Source: Poriferisodalis sp026713105 (GTDB taxonomy: Bacteria; Actinomycetota; Acidimicrobiia; Acidimicrobiales; Poriferisodalaceae). From it: a stretch of DNA of 64,000 bases. The notes under the pieces are model-generated. The model had not been told where the DNA came from. It made no database searches and saw only the letters and a list, made by a program, of their open reading frames with translations. Below are positions 22,621-30,428 of this stretch, in pieces. The translations under genes and the position numbers were made by a program. The stretch spans positions 3,224,001-3,288,000 of the forward strand of contig OZ220472.1 in the NCBI GenBank assembly GCA_965115995.1, given 5' to 3'. How positions within the stretch are numbered: the first letter of the stretch is position 1; the number at the start of each line of letters is the position of its first letter.

Positions 22621-23471
22621 GTTGCTGCTCCTTCGAAGCTCTGCGGCGTGGCGAATTCCCCCGCTGCAGCGTGGTTCGTCGCCTCCCGAGGTTGCGCAGG
22701 CGGGTGTGGATCGCCGCGCTCATGGATCTCCCGGGCGAGCTCCTGGTACGCGACGGCGCCGCGGCTGTTCGGTGCGTACACCGTCACCGGCTGACCCACG
22801 CTGGGGGCTTCAGACAGACGCACGGTCCGCGGGATCACCACCCGGCACACACGTTCGCCGAAGTGCCGCCGCACATCGGCGACCACTTCAGCGGCAAGCC
22901 GAGTCCTGGCGTCGTGCATGACCATGACGATGGCTGTGATGACAAGAGCAGGATTCAGGCCTTCGCGCACCATTTCCACATTGTGCAAGAGCTGGCCGAG
23001 ACCCTCGAGTGCGTAGTACTCGCACTGGACCGGCACCAAGATCTCAACCGCTGCGCTGAGCGCGTTGACGGTCAGCAAGCCGAGCGACGGCGGGCAGTCG
23101 ATGAAGATGTAGTCATAGTCGTCAGCGATCGGGGCGAGCGCATGCCGGAGCTTCAACTCGCGACTGAACGCAGTCACGAGTTCGATCTCTGCACCAGACA
23201 TCTCCAACCGTGCAGGTGCAACGGCAAAATTCTCAACGTCCGTCGGCCGGATGCAATCGGTGATCTCGGCCGAACCGAGCAGTACCTGGTACATCGAGAC
23301 TTCGAAGGCTCGCGGGTCGATGCCAGCTCCCGTTGCCGCGTTGCCTTGCGGGTCCATGTCGACGAGCAGGGTCTTCTGCCCGGAGTCGGCGAGTGCCGCA
23401 CACAGATTGACGGCTGTCGTCGTCTTGCCGACACCGCCCTTCTGATTCGTCACCGCGATGATCCGACCCAT
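22617..23471 (-). CDS. parA: Chromosome-partitioning ATPase ParA (Soj)
   Basis: Deviant Walker ATPase that positions ParB-parS complexes. KGGVGKTTTAVN with the signature Lys (about 11-22) and VDMDPQGNAATG, with YDYIFIDCPPSLG further on. From the ATG at 23471 it has 284 residues; an upstream ATG at 23486 adds five. The C-terminus ends in about 35 extra Pro/Ala/His-rich residues (DPHPPAQPREATNHAAAG). Operon with parB; divergent from rsmG across a gap holding parS. Confidence 0.95.
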   Translation of the reverse strand: MGRIIAVTNQKGGVGKTTTAVNLCAALADSGQKTLLVDMDPQGNAATGAGIDPRAFEVSMYQVLLGSAEITDCIRPTDVENFAVAPARLEMSGAEIELVTAFSRELKLRHALAPIADDYDYIFIDCPPSLGLLTVNALSAAVEILVPVQCEYYALEGLGQLLHNVEMVREGLNPALVITAIVMVMHDARTRLAAEVVADVRRHFGERVCRVVIPRTVRLSEAPSVGQPVTVYAPNSRGAVAYQELAREIHERGDPHPPAQPREATNHAAAGEFATPQSFEGAAT

Positions 23472-23558
23472 GCAGCCTCCGTTCACTGTCGACTGAAGAT
23501 CGCCAATTGAAGTTCAGGGTACGCCAGTCACCAGTCGCCAGGAGATCCGTTTTTGCAA

Positions 23559-23574
23559 TGTTTCACGTGAAACA
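23559..23574. promoter_or_regulatory. parS centromere site
   Basis: TGTTTCACGTGAAACA, the perfect 16-bp palindromic parS consensus, lies between parA and rsmG and 11 bp before the rsmG GTG. ParB loads here. No second copy was noticed in the window. Because it overlaps the promoter region of parAB and rsmG, ParB binding may also affect their expression. Confidence 0.95.
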
Positions 23575-23585
23575 CGTGAGATACG

Positions 23586-24218
23586 GTGGATCGCGCCATG
23601 TCAACAGCGGATGACGGCCTGCTCACCGTGCTTGGCCACAGCCAGCGCCAAGGCTTTCTCGGCCCGGGAGAGCTCCTGACCCATGTTTCCCATGCGCGAG
23701 CCCACGACGATGCCGCTCATCCAATGCCCGGGCAACGCTGGTGCGATCTCGGCAGCGGCGGGGGAGTGCCGGGACTGGTAATGGCCCTCGGGCGACCCGA
23801 TGTGGAATTCGTGCTGCTGGATCGGTCGCGGCGGCGGACAGATTTCCTCAAAACCGCTGTTCAGGACCTCAGACTCGCTGATCGCGTCGCAATTGCGCTC
23901 GGAGATGCCGCTGAGCTCGCTCGCCTCCCTGAGCATCGTCACACCTACGACGGTGTGGTCAGCCGGGCATTCGGTCCCCCGGCTGCAGTCGCAGAATGCA
24001 GTGTCGGCCTACTGAAACCTGGCGGCAGGCTCATCGTCAGCGAGCCACCCGGCAGCGACGAGACGCGCTGGCCGGCGGAGCCTCTTGCGCGGATCGGCAT
24101 CCGCTTCGTGCGCATGACCGGTCACACACCAACATTCGCGGAGCTCGTGCGCCTGGCAACACGAGATTCGGCGTACCCCCGAACGTGGAAGCAGATCCAG
24201 AAACGCCCACTGTATTGA
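23586..24218 (+). CDS. rsmG: 16S rRNA (guanine-527 N7)-methyltransferase RsmG (GidB)
   Basis: SAM-dependent enzyme that methylates G527 of 16S rRNA. The core has WCDLGSGGGVPGLVMAL (about 52-68), VEFVLLDRSRRRTDFL, DGVVSRAFGPP and the ending RTWKQIQKRPLY. 210 residues from the GTG at 23586; an ATG at 23598 is an equally good start. The N-terminal region is somewhat shorter than in E. coli. Gene order parAB-rsmG-jag-yidC is the conserved one. Confidence 0.93.
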   Translation: MDRAMSTADDGLLTVLGHSQRQGFLGPGELLTHVSHARAHDDAAHPMPGQRWCDLGSGGGVPGLVMALGRPDVEFVLLDRSRRRTDFLKTAVQDLRLADRVAIALGDAAELARLPEHRHTYDGVVSRAFGPPAAVAECSVGLLKPGGRLIVSEPPGSDETRWPAEPLARIGIRFVRMTGHTPTFAELVRLATRDSAYPRTWKQIQKRPLY

Positions 24219-24231
24219 TCCCGGCGCGTGA

Positions 24232-24732
24232 CTATTCCTCGTCGGCCGGGCTGGAGGGCACCAACACCACTCGCCGTCGCGGTTCGTCACCCACCGAGAT
24301 GGTGTCAACACCCTCGATCTCGTTGATGGTGTCGTGCACTACCTTGCGATCGGCCGCATTCATCGGCTCGAGCCCGCGTTCGGTCCCACGCTCCAGCACG
24401 GCCCCGGCGAGCTCACGAACGTATGCCTCGAGCGCCTCTCGGCGCCGCTGCCGATAGCCACCGACATCCACCCGGACCCGCGCACGGCGAATACCCGGCA
24501 GCCTGCGCTGGAGCATGGTCTTCGCGACCTCCTGGAGCGCAACTACATGACGGCCGCGCGGGCCGATGAGCAGGCCCATCGCCTCGTTCTCGCCTTCAAG
24601 ATTGATCTCGAAGCTGTCGTCATCTGCGGCCACCGGCACAGCCTTGGCCTCGATGCCGAAGGCGGCGACCAAGCCGTCCAGGAACTCCTGCACCATGGTT
24701 TGCTGTTCTTCTGTCGTTGTCTCGCCTGTCAT
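24232..24732 (-). CDS. jag: KH-R3H RNA-binding protein (C-terminal part of Jag/KhpB)
   Basis: 166 residues: a KH domain (about 40-95, LLIGPRGRHVVALQEVAKTMLQ) and an R3H domain (about 105-165, EPMNAADRKVVHDTINEIEGVDTISVG and RRVVLVPS). KhpB/Jag proteins bind many mRNAs and affect cell division and elongation. The ATG follows AGAGGAGAGG, so it is independently translated. In many bacteria a Jag_N domain precedes KH-R3H; here that domain is a separate gene 3.3 kb upstream (28020-28388), with the Rieske and P450 genes between. Now 26 bases downstream of the Rieske stop, it may be co-transcribed with it. Confidence 0.9.
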   Translation of the reverse strand: MTGETTTEEQQTMVQEFLDGLVAAFGIEAKAVPVAADDDSFEINLEGENEAMGLLIGPRGRHVVALQEVAKTMLQRRLPGIRRARVRVDVGGYRQRRREALEAYVRELAGAVLERGTERGLEPMNAADRKVVHDTINEIEGVDTISVGDEPRRRVVLVPSSPADEE

Positions 24733-24758
24733 CTACCTCTCCTCTGATCGGACCATTC

Positions 24759-25838
24759 TCACCGAGCCGTCGACTGGCACGCGCCCAGTTCCGGGTAGAA
24801 CTGGGCGCAATACGCTCGGTACTTCATCAATTCGCCGTCGGTGCGAACCAGTCGCGGTCGCGGCACGTACTGCTTGCGGCTCCAGATGACCACATCCTGC
24901 TTGACATCCGAAACCTGCAGGCTCGAAACGATCTTGTTCATGACGGGTGCTCGCATTTGCCGCGGCAGGAAGGCCAAGCCGGCGATGGGACGCTTCGGAT
25001 TTCGTATCTCACGAACCTGCGAAACGATGGACAAATCGATCAGCCTGCCGTCGACCGGTGTGGCCAATACCCACAGCCGGGCATCCATGCCAATCGTGAG
25101 TTCGGTGAATTCGACATACGAGTAACCCAGCCCACTGAGGTTCGCAACTGCCTCCACCTCGAGGTGCATCCCGACAACCTTGGCGATCTTGCGGTCGGTC
25201 GAGAACCCGAATCGGCTCTCGAGATTCGGGCCCTCGATCGTCACCGGCGTCTCGTTCGTCACATTGCCGTAGCCGTGGATATAACTCAGGTGCGCAATGT
25301 CGACGGAGTTCTCGCTCGTCTCCTGGGGATGGCCGGGGAACTGCAGCGTCCGGACCTCGATATCGCTCCACCCAGCGCCTGCGGACGGCGCGTCGGGAAG
25401 CTGCCATTGCGGCGGGCGCCCGTCCAGACCCCACCAGGCGAAGAGCATCCCGTTTATCTCGCACGTTTCGAACACGCTCAACGTTGCAGAGCGGGCAGGG
25501 GCCGCCGACGGGGTGGCGACACAGTGTCCATCGGCGTCGTATTCGAAGCCATGAAAGGGACAGACGAGTCGGCCATCGACGACCCGACCGCCAGCGGCCG
25601 GACCCAGCTGTGACCCCAAGTGAGGACACAGTGACTCAGCCACGCAGATCTGGCCACGCTCGTCGCACCAGATGACAACGTTCTCGCCCATCCACGTCTT
25701 GGAAATGAGCTTCGACCGTTCGACCGCGCGCCGAGTCGTCAAGAAGTACCAGCCCTCGGGAAACGGAGGTAGCAAACTATCGTTCGCCTGCCCCTTCGGT
25801 GCGGTCAGCACGGCTCCACTCACCTCGCCCGAAGCCAA
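24759..25838 (-). CDS. Rieske non-heme iron oxygenase of the steroid (KshA / cholesterol 7-desaturase) type
   Basis: Terminal oxygenase. The Rieske 2Fe-2S ligands are CPHLGSQLG and CPFHGFEY. The mononuclear iron site is ENSVDIAHLSYIHG, giving the D-x2-H-x4-H pattern. Segments such as PPFPEGWYFL, EINGMLFAWW and HPQETSEN read like 3-ketosteroid 9-alpha-hydroxylase and DAF-36/Neverland sterol desaturases. I prefer a TTG start at 25838 with GAGGA 11 bases upstream (359 residues). The frame is open to 25940, but that would leave no room for the promoter of the divergent P450 gene. Substrate unknown; a reductase partner is not nearby. Confidence 0.82.
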   Translation of the reverse strand: MASGEVSGAVLTAPKGQANDSLLPPFPEGWYFLTTRRAVERSKLISKTWMGENVVIWCDERGQICVAESLCPHLGSQLGPAAGGRVVDGRLVCPFHGFEYDADGHCVATPSAAPARSATLSVFETCEINGMLFAWWGLDGRPPQWQLPDAPSAGAGWSDIEVRTLQFPGHPQETSENSVDIAHLSYIHGYGNVTNETPVTIEGPNLESRFGFSTDRKIAKVVGMHLEVEAVANLSGLGYSYVEFTELTIGMDARLWVLATPVDGRLIDLSIVSQVREIRNPKRPIAGLAFLPRQMRAPVMNKIVSSLQVSDVKQDVVIWSRKQYVPRPRLVRTDGELMKYRAYCAQFYPELGACQSTAR

Positions 25839-25966
25839 CGGTCGTGTTTTCCTCAGCAGCTTTGGGCTCCGGCAGGATAACTGTTTCGTCGCGCTCGCCG
25901 AACCGGGAGGCTGTACCCTTGCCAAAATCGCAAGCGACACGTATGCCCCCGGACACTTCTCCCGAG

Positions 25967-28009
25967 ATGTCTAGCGCAACCGTCGATTCGACGGCGACGA
26001 CGGTCGTGCCTTCGCTCAGCCTTCCCGAAGAACTCATCCTGATGCTCCTCAATGAGGAGACCGGTTACTTCCATCAGGTTCCTGGTTGGCATCTGAATTG
26101 TGCAATGGCAGGCGCCGCGCTCGCCGAGTTATCTCTTCAAGCACGCGTCGACACCGACATGACTCAGTTGATCCTGTTGGACAAGGCACCCACCGGTGAT
26201 CCAGCGCTAGATTTCGCACTCCATCACATCAGTGCCGAAGACGAGCCAAAGGATGCCCAATATTGGGTCGAGCGGTTGGCACCATACGCAGAGATGATGA
26301 TCGATCTGACTTTGGATCGGCTCACAAACATCGGCATGCTCGAATACCACGACGGAAACTTTTGGACGCTCTCGCGCGCGATGCGACACAGCGATTACGT
26401 CGATAATGACGACAACACCGCCGTTGAATTCATCAAGACTCGCATCGGCAAATCAATATTTGGCGGCACAATTCCGAGCCCACGAGACGTCATCATCATT
26501 GGTCTCGCCGCCACCTGCGATGTCCTGCAGTTTATCTTCGAAATCGATGATGAAGCCGAAGATCGGGTGCAGTTGCTCGGCCAAATGGACATCATCGGTC
26601 AGGCCATCGCCACCGCGGTCGCCCATAATCTTGCCGGCCCCTCACTTCGGCACGCTGCCTTTAGTAAGCAAATCCCAGTGGTTCCGCTACGCCATATGAT
26701 TTTCAACCGCCACGCTCTACGGGGTAATTTGCCAGCATATTTTGCTGATCTTCAACAAGAGTTCGGGCCCGTCTTTCACCTCAAACCGCCCTTTGGAATA
26801 GTTCCGGACATGTATGTCTTGGCGGGCCCCAAGACCAATCGATGGGTCCATCGCTACGGCCGCATGTACCTGCGTTCACGCGATTATTTCCGGGGTATCG
26901 AGGCTGCGTACCACGCATCCGGCTTACTGCCGGCGTTGGATGGCACTGAGCACTTTCGTATGCGTAAAGCCTTGCGCTCCAGCTATTCCCGGGCAAATCT
27001 CGAGCGGCAGCTGAACAAGGTATATGCCGACGCGAAAGCGCATATTGCGGATTGGAATGAAGGCGATGCGTTCAACCTTGTGCAGATGTGTCATCACTAT
27101 TCCAATGCGCAGTTATCGCCGTTGCTCGTCAACGTCGATTCGCAAGATGTCGTTGATGACATCATCGCCTATAAGCAACGTGCATTGAGCACACACGTAG
27201 CGAGAGTTTTGCCTCGGTTCCTACTGCGAACTCCCGGAATGAAGCGAAAGGCGAAGTCTATCGACCTCGTGGTTGACCGGATTCAGCGTTCACATACTTC
27301 GGGCCAGCGAAGCGGATGTCCCCGAGACCACGCAGATGATCTACTCGCGCTTCACAATAGTGACCCGGTGTTCCTGCCGGAATCAAATCTGAAATTCGCG
27401 TTATCGGCACCAGTGCTCGCCGCGATGTACGTGGGCGATGAACTCGGCTTCGTCTTGCACGCGCTCATGACGCATCCCGACTTGTACGACCGGGTCCAAG
27501 AGGAAGCCGATGCCGTCTTTGGGCAGCCGGAGCCTCGGTGGGATCTGTTGGACTCTGACGAAGTCGCTGTCACTGAACGTTTCCTCAAAGAGTGTCTACG
27601 ACTGTACCCGACGATTCCCGGATCGATTCGCACGGTAATGAACTCATGTGTCGTTGAAGACTATGAACTCCCTATCGGTGCACGAGTTTTCGTCGCCACC
27701 ACAGCATCGCACTACTTGGAGGACGTTTTTCCTGATCCGCACGCCTTTGATATCGATCGCTACTTGCCCGCTCGAGGCGAGCATCGCTCGCCGGGCTATG
27801 CACCGTTCGGACTGGGCACGCACAATTGCATGGGTCAGCGACTTGTCGAGCTGCAAATGATCTCCAGTGTGCTGATGCTGGCTCACTACTTCACCTTTGA
27901 GCTGAAGAAGCCGAACCGCAAGCTGAAGGTCAACCCGTTCCCATCGATGTCGCCGACGAGGCGGATCAAGGTGGTCATCAAGGAGCGGCGGCACGAACTG
28001 GCCGTCTGA
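25967..28009 (+). CDS. GPP34 domain fused to cytochrome P450
   Basis: 680 residues from the ATG at 25967 (ATG 25943 also possible). Residues about 13-225 match the GPP34/Golgi phosphoprotein 3 family (SLSLPEELILMLLNEETGYF, AGAALAELSLQARV, DRLTNIGMLEY), whose eukaryotic members bind PI4P membranes. Residues about 240-680 are a P450: ExxR is ECLR (542-545) and the haem loop is FGLGTHNCMG with Cys621. The I-helix segment AAMYVGDELG (485-494) lacks the usual acid-Thr pair, so oxygen activation may be atypical. No membrane helix is seen. Base composition is lower in GC (hand counts of two 60-base lines gave 43% and 45%) than in the flanking genes. Divergent from the Rieske gene, suggesting a shared lipid or steroid substrate. 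Confidence 0.85.
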   Translation: MSSATVDSTATTVVPSLSLPEELILMLLNEETGYFHQVPGWHLNCAMAGAALAELSLQARVDTDMTQLILLDKAPTGDPALDFALHHISAEDEPKDAQYWVERLAPYAEMMIDLTLDRLTNIGMLEYHDGNFWTLSRAMRHSDYVDNDDNTAVEFIKTRIGKSIFGGTIPSPRDVIIIGLAATCDVLQFIFEIDDEAEDRVQLLGQMDIIGQAIATAVAHNLAGPSLRHAAFSKQIPVVPLRHMIFNRHALRGNLPAYFADLQQEFGPVFHLKPPFGIVPDMYVLAGPKTNRWVHRYGRMYLRSRDYFRGIEAAYHASGLLPALDGTEHFRMRKALRSSYSRANLERQLNKVYADAKAHIADWNEGDAFNLVQMCHHYSNAQLSPLLVNVDSQDVVDDIIAYKQRALSTHVARVLPRFLLRTPGMKRKAKSIDLVVDRIQRSHTSGQRSGCPRDHADDLLALHNSDPVFLPESNLKFALSAPVLAAMYVGDELGFVLHALMTHPDLYDRVQEEADAVFGQPEPRWDLLDSDEVAVTERFLKECLRLYPTIPGSIRTVMNSCVVEDYELPIGARVFVATTASHYLEDVFPDPHAFDIDRYLPARGEHRSPGYAPFGLGTHNCMGQRLVELQMISSVLMLAHYFTFELKKPNRKLKVNPFPSMSPTRRIKVVIKERRHELAV

Positions 28010-28019
28010 GGCATCCAGC

Positions 28020-28388
28020 TCAAGAAGGCGAACCTGCCGGCTTCGATGCGCCGCCGCGGCCTCCAGACCGGGAGCGACGACGGCCGGACCGGCCGCCTCG
28101 GTTCTGGCCCTGGCCTCCACCCTTGCCTCGCTGCCCCTTCTGCTGCCCGCCGCCGGATCGCCGGCGGGAACGGCGACGATCTCGTCGCTGGTCGCCCACT
28201 CGCGGCGGCGGACCGGTTGGACGCACCCGCACTCGCACGCGAGCAGGGTGGTGCCGCAGCCCCCAGCGGGAACGGTCTGGCTCCGCGAGAACCTCGATGT
28301 CAGCATCTTCGGCCGCTACCGACAGCGCATCGAGGGCACGATCACGCGCCTCCGCGACGGTCTGGCCGGTCACCACGATCCATTCCAT
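28020..28388 (-). CDS. Stand-alone Jag_N domain protein with RG-rich tail
   Basis: 122 residues. Residues 1-50 are the Jag_N domain: EWIVVTGQTVAEARDRALDAL, then ADIEVLAEPDRSRWGLRHHPARVRV, as at the N-terminus of full-length Jag/KhpB. In place of KH-R3H comes a basic, low-complexity tail rich in Arg, Gly and Gln (RRDRRRSRRRSGGGQQKGQR and following), likely RNA-binding and disordered. It lies 39 bases after yidC on the same strand, where jag normally sits. The P450 gene converges on it with a ten-base gap. Either a fragment of a split jag or a specialised partner of YidC. Confidence 0.8.
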   Translation of the reverse strand: MEWIVVTGQTVAEARDRALDALSVAAEDADIEVLAEPDRSRWGLRHHPARVRVRVRPTGPPPRVGDQRRDRRRSRRRSGGGQQKGQRGKGGGQGQNRGGRSGRRRSRSGGRGGASKPAGSPS

Positions 28389-28427
28389 GACGCAGCGCCT
28401 AGATCCCCGCAGCAGTCGCCGGCACGT

Positions 28428-29657
28428 TCATCGCTTACGGCGATTGCGAGTTCGGCCGTCTCCTGAAGTGCGGCGACTCTGGATGGGCCTGGTCTCTGGC
28501 GCCGGTTCGGCACGCCTGCGCTTGCGGCCTCGCCCCCCGGCCTGATCCCGACTCGACGATCTCGCGCCACGGCGCGCGCTCTTGCGAGCGTCGGCCACTC
28601 GTTCACCCGACGAGCGCGTCCGGCGGATTGGTGGTGGCTCAGCGGACTCGGGCGGTGTCGCCTCCGGTTCGGGCAGGCTCGAAGCGTTTCGCGAGCCAGC
28701 CCGTCGTTCCGCGCTGCGGCGCTCACGCTCAACTCGACGCGCCGCTTCGGCGTCAAGCGCCTTGCGGGAACGCTGATTCGGCACATGCCGCTCCGGCTCC
28801 GGTTCCGGCTCGGGCACGGTCTCGGCTTCAATCACCTCGTCAGTGGAAGTGCCTGCCGCCAGTGGTTGCGCCGGTTTCATCCTGGCGTGGATGAAGGCCT
28901 GCTGCAGGATCCGGTAGATGCTGGACACGATGAAATAGGGCACCAGTGCCGCCGGCACGAAAAAGCTGAAGACCGGCAGCATGAAGGGCAAGTACTTCAT
29001 CATGATTTCCATCTGACGATTCGGCATAGCCGAATTGCCACGCCGCCTCGCCATCTGGCGCTGCTGGAGCCAGGCCAGCAGGAATGTGACCGCTATGAGT
29101 GCCAAATACGGCAATCCGTCGACGAAGTCAGCTTGCACCACTTCTCGAGCCGATTGGGCCAGGTCCATGCCGAGGGAACGCATCTCGCCGAAGCCATCGG
29201 AGATCGCGGCGACGAGGTCGGCGAAGAGGTCCGTGTCTTCGCTGAGATTGCGCGGATAGCTGTCCGGATTGCTCGGATCGTTATAGAAGTGCGGGCTGTC
29301 CGGCGTGACGCGCAGGTTCAGGATCACCCGGTACAGCACTATGAAGATGGGGATCTGCACCAGGTTCGGCAAGCACCCGCCCAAGGGGCTCACTCCGTGG
29401 GACTGGTACAGCTTCATCATTTCTTCGTTGAGCTTCTGGCGATCGCCGCTGTGCCTCTTGCGCAGTTGCGCCATCTCGGGCTGCAGCGCCTGCATCTTGG
29501 TCATCGACCTAGCGCCCCGCAGGGTGAGCGGCGTGAACACCAGCATGATCAACAGAGTGAGCATGCAGATGGCGAACGTGTAGTCAGGCACCAGCGAGTA
29601 GAACCACGCCAGTACGGCGGCAAGGCCGTCAAATATCGGATCAGCCCAAGCGAACAT
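28428..29657 (-). CDS. yidC: Membrane protein insertase YidC
   Basis: Inserts and folds membrane proteins, alone or with SecYEG. About five membrane helices in the first 290 residues, with the conserved cores TFAICMLTLLIMLVFTPLTL, PLGGCLPNLVQIPIFIVLY and LPFMLPVFSFFVPAAL. The C-terminal tail, about 120 residues, is long and strongly basic (RRGARSSSRDQAGGRGRKRR and similar), as in YidC proteins that bind ribosomes. 409 residues. Its ATG overlaps the yidD stop by one base. Confidence 0.95.
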   Translation of the reverse strand: MFAWADPIFDGLAAVLAWFYSLVPDYTFAICMLTLLIMLVFTPLTLRGARSMTKMQALQPEMAQLRKRHSGDRQKLNEEMMKLYQSHGVSPLGGCLPNLVQIPIFIVLYRVILNLRVTPDSPHFYNDPSNPDSYPRNLSEDTDLFADLVAAISDGFGEMRSLGMDLAQSAREVVQADFVDGLPYLALIAVTFLLAWLQQRQMARRRGNSAMPNRQMEIMMKYLPFMLPVFSFFVPAALVPYFIVSSIYRILQQAFIHARMKPAQPLAAGTSTDEVIEAETVPEPEPEPERHVPNQRSRKALDAEAARRVERERRSAERRAGSRNASSLPEPEATPPESAEPPPIRRTRSSGERVADARKSARRGARSSSRDQAGGRGRKRRRAEPAPETRPIQSRRTSGDGRTRNRRKR

Positions 29658-29953
29658 CAGTGCTTCCCAGGTTCAGGCGTGGCGAGCACACTTCCAGCCT
29701 CACGTCCAATTTCGTGGTTCCGTTCGGTGCGCTCCGGCACCGGGTCGCAGCCCCAGCCGCCCCAGGGATGGCAACGGCAGATGCGCCGCAGGGCCAGCCA
29801 GCTTCCGCGCCCCGCACCCCATGTGCGCAGGGCGTCCAGTGCGTACTGCGAACACGTCGGATCAAACCGGCACGACGGCAACCGCGAGCGGGGGAGCGCT
29901 CGATACAGCTTGACCGCGGCGATCAGTGCTCGTCCGACGGGCCCAGACCTCAT
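29657..29953 (-). CDS. yidD: Membrane protein insertion efficiency factor YidD
   Basis: 98 residues with the DUF37/YidD pattern: LIAAVKLYRALPRS, the conserved Cys block CRFDPTCSQYALDAL and CRCHPWGGWGCDPVP (about 35-75). It assists YidC-dependent insertion. The ATG at 29953 lies inside the rnpA 3' end (four-base overlap); the open frame upstream is not homologous. The tail after DPVPE is about 25 residues. Confidence 0.93.
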   Translation of the reverse strand: MRSGPVGRALIAAVKLYRALPRSRLPSCRFDPTCSQYALDALRTWGAGRGSWLALRRICRCHPWGGWGCDPVPERTERNHEIGREAGSVLATPEPGKH

Positions 29954-30297
29954 TTCGACGGGCTCGGCGGGCTGTTCAGCGCCCCCGCCGCCGACAGCAG
30001 CTCCACCAGCTCGGCTCGAGCTCGTCGATAGGTCACCGGCGGCGCCGCTGCACGAGTGCCGAAGAGGTAGCGACCGGGTGCCAAGTCGCCCGCCAAGTCG
30101 CGCAAGAGCGCTCGCAGACGCCTGCGAATCCGATTGCGCATCACTGCTGTTCCCCGATGGCGGCTGAGCGCGAACGCCACACGCGGCCGCTGCAAGCCGC
30201 GGTCGGCCGCGAAGGCCACCCACAGCAGCTCGCTGTCGAATCGACGACCGCGGCGCAGCGCTGCGAAGTCGGCCCTGCTGCGGCACGAATCGATCAG
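29950..30297 (-). CDS. rnpA: Ribonuclease P protein component (probable CTG start)
   Basis: Protein subunit of RNase P, which trims tRNA 5' ends. The RnpA core is visible: SRADFAALRRGRRFDSELLWVAF, RVAFALSRHRGTAVMRNRIRRRLRALLR with the RNR motif, and GRYLFGTRAA. No ATG, GTG or TTG lies near the expected start. A CTG at 30297 overlaps the rpmH stop as CTGA and gives 115 residues, the normal length. The frame also stays open upstream through all of rpmH to a GTG at 30552. A Thermus-like long RnpA with rpmH nested inside is therefore the alternative. Confidence 0.88.
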   Translation of the reverse strand: MIDSCRSRADFAALRRGRRFDSELLWVAFAADRGLQRPRVAFALSRHRGTAVMRNRIRRRLRALLRDLAGDLAPGRYLFGTRAAAPPVTYRRARAELVELLSAAGALNSPPSPSK

Positions 30298-30428
30298 GCG
30301 CTCAGCCGTTGCCGGCCCTTGCGTCGGCGAGAGTTCACAATCGCCCTGCCTGCGCGGGTGGACATGCGATGGCGAAAGCCGTGCCGGCGTGCCCGTCTGC
30401 GGTTGTGCGGTTGAAATGTGCGCTTCAC
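30294..30428 (-). CDS. rpmH: 50S ribosomal protein L34
   Basis: 44 residues, (M)KRTFQPHNRRRARRHGFR through RAGRAIVNSRRRKGRQRLSA, the complete L34 sequence. The GTG at 30428 is preceded by AGGAGG with a seven-base gap, an excellent ribosome-binding site. First gene of the rpmH-rnpA-yidD-yidC operon on the minus strand, divergent from dnaA. Confidence 0.95.
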   Translation of the reverse strand: MKRTFQPHNRRRARRHGFRHRMSTRAGRAIVNSRRRKGRQRLSA

